From: Anthonomus grandis grandis
Taxonomy: Eukaryota; Arthropoda; Insecta; Coleoptera; Curculionidae
Length of the DNA: 64,000 bases
Reading direction: 5' to 3'
Assembly: GCF_022605725.1 (NCBI RefSeq)
Contig: NC_065562.1
Span: forward strand, 4,898,001 to 4,962,000
The number at the start of each line of letters is the position of its first letter. The first letter of the stretch is position 1. The notes below the pieces were generated by a model. The model saw only the letters and a program-made list of their open reading frames with translations, was not told the origin of the DNA and made no database searches. This document shows, one piece after another, positions 58,292 to 64,000 of the stretch. The position numbers were made by a program, and so were the translations under genes.

Positions 58292-61193
58292 CCCTCCCGA
58301 TTTAGGCGGGAGGCTCCCGCTTTTTTACTAAACCTCCCTGCTCCCACGCCTTTAAACCTCCCGGTTTTCGGTAAAAAAATCTCTAGTAAAAAAATACATA
58401 ATTTTTAAATTACATCACCTAGTTTAATGTTTACCATTATTTTATTTTATTAATACTTATTACTTTATAATCAATCCGGCAACACGGAAACACGTAACAC
58501 GCGGAACACGCCAACCGGCAACCCTTGATGCCGCTTTATTTTTTATTTCACATGTGGATGATGTGGACTAGGAACTGTCGTTTTGTTTTAAAACGATAGC
58601 GAGGCGTCGTTCGGGTCAGGATTTTTTTTTGCGCGGATATCGCCATCCTACGTATGGATTTTACCGACGTCCTTTCTATTAGTTGTGTTTTCTTGAGGTT
58701 CATAATATGGATCTTTCTAGCAGTAGTGATTCAAGTGATGAAATTGATTGGGTTGGGCAAATAAGTGTTGACCAAGATGATGATGAACAAGAAAAAAAAA
58801 TTCCGATATTTGAGATAAATAATATAAATCAAGAGGAGGCTGGACCTTCTGTTAAAAAAACTAAATGGAATGTAAAGTTTAATAATGAATGGAGCCAAAC
58901 TTATTCTTGGATTGTTAAGGGAAAAGATATTTTACAAGCTAAATGTACGATTTGTGTGTATGTAAATCACGACGGAGAAAACGATATAATTAAACACATG
59001 AAAACAGAAAAACACAAGAAAAATTCGGCTAAGGGTTCACAAGAAAAAAAAATGATATTTTTTTTTCAAAAAACAATTTAGACTTGGATTTAACCGCTCA
59101 AGCAGAATGTGCTTTCGTTTTTCACTCTATCAAACATGCTCATAGTTATTTATCAACTGATTGTGCGGGAAAAATATTTAAAACGATTTTTCAAGACTGA
59201 AAAATTGTCGAACGTTATTCCTGCGGTAGAACCAAAGCAACAAAAATTGTTACAAACATTCTTGGCCCAGAATCTAAACATATTATTTTAAATGACTTAG
59301 CCAATAATCAGCCATTCTGCATAGCAACTGATGCGTCAAATAAAGGGAATGTGAAAACATTTCCCCTTGTTATGAGATATTTTAAAAAGGACGTTGGTGT
59401 TTGCACAAAATTGTTGAAATTTTATTCGGCTACCTCAGAAAAGTCAAAAGATATTGCCATATGTTTGGTCGAAAGTTTGACAGAAGCTAACTTAAATATT
59501 TTAAATGTTACGGCTTATTGCGCAGAAAATGCTTCCGTAAACTTCGGCAAAACGCAAAGTGTTATTACTGAACTCAACAATTTAAATCGAAATATTATTC
59601 CTGTTGGATGTGTTTGCTATATCATACATAATGCCGGGAAGCAAGGGCAAGTAGCACTTAAGTATGATGTTGAATCTTTAGTTAATAAATGTTACAATGA
59701 ATTTAGTAGTAGCACAAAAAAAGTGAATGAATTAAAAGAATTTTTCATTTTTTGCGAAGAAGAATGGTCTGATTTATTAAGAGCCGTTCCAACAAGATGG
59801 CTTTCTTTAATTCCTGCCACTGAACGTCTTTTAAAACATTTTAGTCCCGTTAAATCATATTTTCAATCGAAAGAACGACCCCCGCCATTACTGGAGTTTT
59901 TTTTTGAAGATGAGCTCGCTGAAGCTTATGTAGGTAAGCACATATTGATTATTTCAACGTCTTAAAATTTGTTATTTTAAGGTTTTTTCCAGTTTTGTGT
60001 GTTAAGGTATTAATCTTTTGCTGGTGAAAATTTTTGAGTGCTGTTTCTATGATAAAGATCTTTATATTAAATAGTATTGTTCTTCTAAGCTACACGTTTT
60101 TTTTTAATTGTAGGTTTATTACTTAATATCGGAAATTCGATGCACAATACAATAACTAAGTCAGAATCTGAAAAAACGTTATCAATAGAATTATTTAATA
60201 TTATGCAATCACTGAGATGCTCATTAAAATTAAAAAAGGAACAACAATTTTATGGATCCATAGCGCTTTCTCTATTAAAAAAGTGCGATGAGCACACGAA
60301 AGTTACCATGTTTAAACGAGAAGCAGATGTATTTTTGGAGAGAATTATAAACTACTTGGAGAAATGGTAAATATTTTTTATAAACTAACAACTAAAGTAG
60401 TTAAAAACGTATTTAAATTAGTTTGTAGGTATAACTTTGGTGACGATAATAAGTGCAATGGCTTTGCAAAACAAGCCAAATATGAATAACTTTTTGAAAA
60501 TTTGCGAAGATTTCCAGATCGAAGTTAATGAAGATTTACTTTTTGATGAATATGTTATCTTACTAGATTTTATAGAAACATTTTCGGGAAATTTTGATGA
60601 GCTAACTGCACATCAGCAATAAAAAGGTAGCCTTTTTCAAAAAAAATAATGCCCCAATTTTTTTTAAATTTGCTCATTAGTTTTCTCCCTTCCGCATTCA
60701 AATGCCATAAGCGAAAGAATTTTTAATTTAATGGGTTTGGCATGGAGAAAAGAGAGAAACCGACTGGACATAAAAACATTAGAAGCCGAATTAATGGTCA
60801 AACATAATTACACCCAATCTTGCCAAGAATTTGCTAAATTTTTAAAAAAGGATGGTTCGCATATTATAAAAAAGGTTAAATCTAGCCAAAAATATTAATA
60901 ACCTAAAAAATATTAATAATCTAGCTAAAAATAATTATTTGTTTTTACTTATTTGTTTTATCCTGGAAAAATTTGGCCAAGACTTGTTAAAAAGTTTCCA
61001 AAAAAAATTATCTTTATGTTAAGTTTTCTAAGTTGTGTTTTATTATCTATAATATTCTCATGCTTTTTATGCCAAAGTGTGGCATAATTAAGGCGTGACA
61101 CCCCAAAAAAAATTTTCCTGCGCCGCTATTTATTTTCCCCTCAAAGGCACTATCCACCTGCCGCTTTTCAATTTTTAAAATCTGGCAACCCTA
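58280..61193 (+). mobile_element. hAT DNA transposon inserted in gypsy RT
   Basis: Ends TAGGGTTGCCA (58280) and complement TGGCAACCCTA (61193). The flanks share CTGATC next to each end (8-mers TGCTGATC and CCCTGATC), which fits an 8-bp hAT duplication with two changes. The gypsy reading resumes on the other side. The transposase runs on the plus strand, opposite to gypsy. Confidence 0.82.
58683..60898 (+). pseudogene. hAT transposase with zinc finger, two likely introns, two lesions
   Basis: An acidic N-terminus is followed by a BED-like finger (AKCTICVYVNHDGENDIIKH, then H.K near residue 110). After a frameshift near 59075 the frame continues with AQAECAFVFHSIKHAHSY, one stop near 59200, FCIATDASNKGNVKTFPLV (first Asp), VTAYCAENASVNFG, VPTRWLSLIPATERLL. 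A donor (TATGTAG then GTAAGC) near 59932 and an acceptor near 60112 join to LLLNIGNSM. A second intron is likely at about 60368-60425. The end holds SERIFNLMGLAWRKERNRLD (catalytic Glu in ERIFN) and VKHNYTQSCQEFAKFL. In relatives the second Asp sits in CADNAS; here it is Glu. Dimerisation tail present. Confidence 0.82.
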
Positions 61194-61218
61194 CCCTGAT
61201 CAGTAAGTAAGCTGTACA

Positions 61219-62035
61219 TTACCTACTAGATTTATCCAATTCAATTTGATAATATCCTTGAAATAGGTCAAGATGCGAGAAATACATTGCACCTGAAAGA
61301 GAATCTAATATTTCATTTATGCATGGCAAAGGAAATTTTTCATCCTCCAGTTCTTTATTGCATAATCTATAGTCAATGACACATCGCCACGCTGTTTTAC
61401 CATTTTTGTCACTCTTTTTTGGAACTATTAGCAAAGGTGCTGACCACTGTGATTTAGTTTTTTCTATTATACCGTCCTTTAACATTTTATTGACCTGAAT
61501 GTGGTAAACGAAATTGTTTTACATAAACAGGTTTTGCATCCTTTTTTAACCTAATGTTCTGTTTATAAAAATTACAAGTTGTTAAAGGATCGTTTTTTAA
61601 ATAAAATGTGTCAGCATACTTCGCTATTATTCGCTGAATAGAAAATTGTTCCTCTTTATTAAGATGCGCCATACTTATTAACTCCAATACTTTATCAACT
61701 CGATCCACCGCCTTTTCATCTAAGCTTTCGGTAAAATGACATATTTCATAATTGGTTAATTTTTCAAACTTTGGATTAAAATTCTTTAAAATTACTTCTT
61801 CGTCGCGAGTATTTAATAATTTAACAGAAATCATTTTATTTAAATTTGATTTGCCTATACTTCCGGCGACAAAAACCCCTTGACTTAGTTCACTAGGCAA
61901 AATTACACAGTCATCATTTACATCTAAGTAACAATATTTAATAATCTCACATCTTGCGGGAATTTTGGTATAATTATATTTATTTGATTCTGTAGGCATC
62001 ACAACCTTCTTATCATCTACCCATAGAGAAAACAA
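61219..62035 (-). pseudogene. Gypsy pol: protease-RT linker and RT fingers
   Basis: 62035..61487 is the linker, ending YKQNIRLKKDAKPVYVKQFRLPHSGQ-type sequence just before RT. A one-frame break at 61487 leads to 61485..61219: GIIEKTKSQWSAPLLIVPKK, WRCVIDYRLCNKE and FSHLDLFQGYYQIELDKSSR, the RT finger and first palm blocks with the first catalytic Asp in LDLFQGY. The hAT insertion follows. Confidence 0.85.
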
Positions 62036-62409
62036 AAACTTTCGTAATTTATGGTGACTGCATATTTTTCAAAAAAATCAAATCCTAATAATAGTAATAA
62101 TCCATGTATACCCTTTTGAAATTCATTAACTAACAAAAACTCATGACGCAGGTTTACGTTATTTACGTGCAATTCTATACTAGCAGAACCGTGTGCTACC
62201 AGTGACCCAGAAATACCGTTTATTTTTGTTTGTTTTGTGAAGCCGACACTTTTAGTATTTGGTATATATTTATGAAAAATTACACTTACTGATGCACCTG
62301 TATCTAATAAGAATAAAATTTTGTTTCCTCTATAAAGTAAACTTACAAAGTTGGAGCCATTTGATCCAAAAATATGTACATTTTTAGACTCGAAAAAACC
62401 GATTTTCAT
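62017..62409 (-). pseudogene. Gypsy aspartic protease
   Basis: 130 residues with the active site LFLLDTGASVSVI and a GLLLLLGFDFFEKY block (relatives: ILGxDFL). It overlaps gag by 26 bp in another frame and RT linker by 19 bp. This suggests ribosomal frameshifting or indels between frames. Intact in itself. Confidence 0.82.
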
Positions 62410-63470
62410 TTGAATTTACCTCGGAACAATTTTCTACTCCCGAAGAATCAGAATTTTGCATAACATATGCCCTATTATGATGAGCTCGACGGAAATTTCG
62501 TCTATTGTTAAAATTTCCGCTGTTAGAATATTGCCTTGACCTGCTATTTTGGCCTCTAAAAGAATTAATAAAATTTTGCCTAAAATGATTATTATTAGAA
62601 TTCCGTCCTCGGAAATGTGTATTATACCTTCTACCCCTACTACCATGTTGATAATGTTGATATCTATTTCCGCGACTATTATAATGGAACACCTGATGAT
62701 AATCCTTCCTGACCGTAAGCTCCTCGTCTTTAGCTCCTCTTATACCCTCGCTTAATTTTGAATAATTTCGCGCCTTTACAATGGTTTTTAGGTCATTATT
62801 TTCCAACCCATTAGCAAATGCCGATATGGCTAATTTCTTATTTACTCTAGTCAAAACAGCCAAATTGTCATCATCGCTATCTGCCTGATTAATAGTAAGG
62901 TTTACAAGTAGCTCCTCTACCTGTTTTCCAAAATCCTCAATTGATTTTGAATCTTGCCTACTATTATTAAGCTGAAAAGACAATGCTGATGTTGACTGCT
63001 TTGTTATAAAATGATTTCTTAGATCAACTATAAGAGCACCACAAGAAGTATAATTATTGTTAAGTGTTAATTTAGCACTTTGCGACAAACGGGTTTTTAA
63101 GACATAATTTATTAGCGACTTTTTCCCATTTTCATTAAATAAATCCGCATATAATTGAATGGCATCAATAAGTAACTTTGTTGTTGATTCCAGCCCATCC
63201 ATAACCGGCAGCAAATTCGCCGCGGTTCTCAAATCAAAATTATCCTATTATAATTTTATCTTCCGAATTATTTATGATTATTTAATTATCATAATTTTAA
63301 CTTCCGAACAACCACAATCACTATTTAATTTAGTATTACTATTATCTTCTTTTGATTCTGGTTGTTCAGGTCGATGTAAAGCTAGCCTATCTTTTAAAAT
63401 ATCCTCTACAGTTGCAAAATATTTTTCTAAACTACAAATATATTCTTTCGCCTCAACAAATATTTTTTCA
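62384..63470 (-). pseudogene. Gypsy gag with RG/N-rich C-terminus
   Basis: 63232..62384 encodes a helical capsid-like region (LIDAIQLYADLFNENGKKSL, then DFGKQVEELLVNL) and an Arg/Gly/Asn-rich RNA-binding tail (RGRNSNNNHFRQNF) instead of a zinc knuckle. The N-terminal part continues upstream to about 63470 (EKIFVEAKEYI...CGCSEVKI) but is interrupted by a tandem duplication of about 48 bp at 63240-63315 that brings in stops. The start is replaced by a LINE poly(A). Confidence 0.78.
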
Positions 63471-64000
63471 TTTTTTTTTTTTTATGGTAAACACAAGCAC
63501 AAGAGGAAAGTCCTATGTCACTCTTGGAGTGGTGCTTGCGCGAAGATATTTGTGGGCATTTATCTTGAATCGCTGTAGGTTGTATGCGTCGGGAAATATG
63601 TGAGGTGAAAGCCCGTTCCACAAAGAAGATGTTCTCCAGATACATCGACGTCCTTGGAGTAGGCAGGTGGACTCGATGTTGATGATCCGCAACTGCTAGA
63701 CGCGTCCTTCTTGCCGGAACAGCCCTGGGTGGAATCAGGCCTGCCAGCTCAGAGGAGCACTTACCGTGATAATAACGGTAGAATAAACAGAGATCAGCCA
63801 CCTTTCTCCTGTGCTCCAGACTATCCAGACTCTTTGTCAGTTCTGGTTTGTCGATAAGACGAATAGCTCTCTTCTGTATAGAATCCAGCAGGTTTAAACT
63901 ATGCTTGGGTGCAGAGCTCCAGACATGCGAGCAATACTCGAGGGAAGGGCGTATTTGAGCCTTATAAAGAGTCAGCAGCTGTTCTGGTGTATACAGTTTT
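63471..64000 (-). pseudogene. LINE reverse transcriptase C-terminus and poly(A), runs off window
   Basis: In minus orientation the frame enters at the window end with LYTPEQLLTLYKAQIRPSLE, YCSHVWSSAPKHSLNLLDSI, QKRAIRLIDKPELTKSLDSL and LFYRYYHGKCSSELAGLIPP. These are the thumb/C-terminal blocks of a jockey-superfamily non-LTR element. It ends in a run of 13 A (T at 63471-63483), its 3' end in gypsy gag. The frame is open to VCL-like codons near the tail and looks recent. The 5' part is beyond the window. Confidence 0.8.

Larger units (their letters stand above)
55788..63470 (-). mobile_element. Ty3/gypsy retrotransposon, split by hAT, SINE-like and LINE insertions
   Basis: Gag, protease, RT, RNase H and integrase are present in that order on the minus strand, as in Ty3/gypsy. 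Insertions: hAT at 58280-61193 within RT, SINE-like at about 56731-57008 before the integrase core, LINE 3' end at 63471 in gag. Without insertions the internal region is about 4.5 kb. No envelope gene is seen. LTRs are not both in the window. Confidence 0.88.

Noticed and set aside
1..64000. A coordinated undescribed defence or metabolic gene cluster
   Set aside because: All multi-domain coding regions except the CRAL-TRIO gene match known transposon families or mobile-element proteins.

Overview
The window is a piece of AT-rich insect nuclear DNA, most likely from a beetle or another holometabolous insect; the order is inferred, not proven. It has spliced genes with GT-AG introns, insect-type transposon families, no prokaryotic gene organisation and one 100-N scaffold gap. 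I found one intact host gene. Nearly everything else recognisable is transposable-element sequence at different stages of decay, much of it nested.

Layout. 1-2.4 kb: a PIF/Harbinger transposon with its transposase (+) and MADF accessory protein (-) interleaved. 2.4-3.4 kb: a 1 kb Harbinger deletion derivative with a 3-bp target duplication. 4.3-8.7 kb (-): a complete five-coding-exon CRAL-TRIO lipid-transfer gene resembling alpha-tocopherol transfer protein. 9.7-10.5 kb: a LINE endonuclease scrap and an inverted copy of the Harbinger derivative. 12.2-14.7 kb: a DNA transposon whose protein contains an LDNCSSQNKN motif and which carries TAGGACAA-type subterminal repeats. 14.9-18.6 kb: a degraded errantivirus-like LTR element (pol and env remnants). 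19.8 kb: the N gap. 20.0-26.0 kb: two non-autonomous inverted-repeat elements and mariner-like relics. 28.7-30.6 kb: a Penelope-like element with identical 247-bp inverted terminal repeats. 30.6-35.3 kb: a three-level nest (Tigger containing a DD41D mariner containing a P-like element). 36.6-38.8 kb: a DD41D mariner broken by a single nonsense codon. 40.2-45.2 kb: a BEL/Pao element with both LTRs and a 5-bp target duplication. 47.2-47.9 kb: a hairpin MITE. 49.3-55.0 kb: a DD41D element split by a piggyBac-like element (CTAG duplication) and a jockey-like LINE. 55.8-63.5 kb: a Ty3/gypsy element (-) split by a hAT, a SINE-like insert with a TTGGG tail, and a LINE 3' end.

The elements do not work together as one pathway. 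The nesting gives a relative order of insertions. I see no convincing undescribed multi-gene system. The best leads are the piggyBac-like element with a CTAG rather than TTAA duplication, the Penelope element with inverted repeats and a hammerhead-like core, the DD41D elements with subterminal repeats inside long inverted repeats, and the SINE-like insert with a (TTGGG)7 tail.
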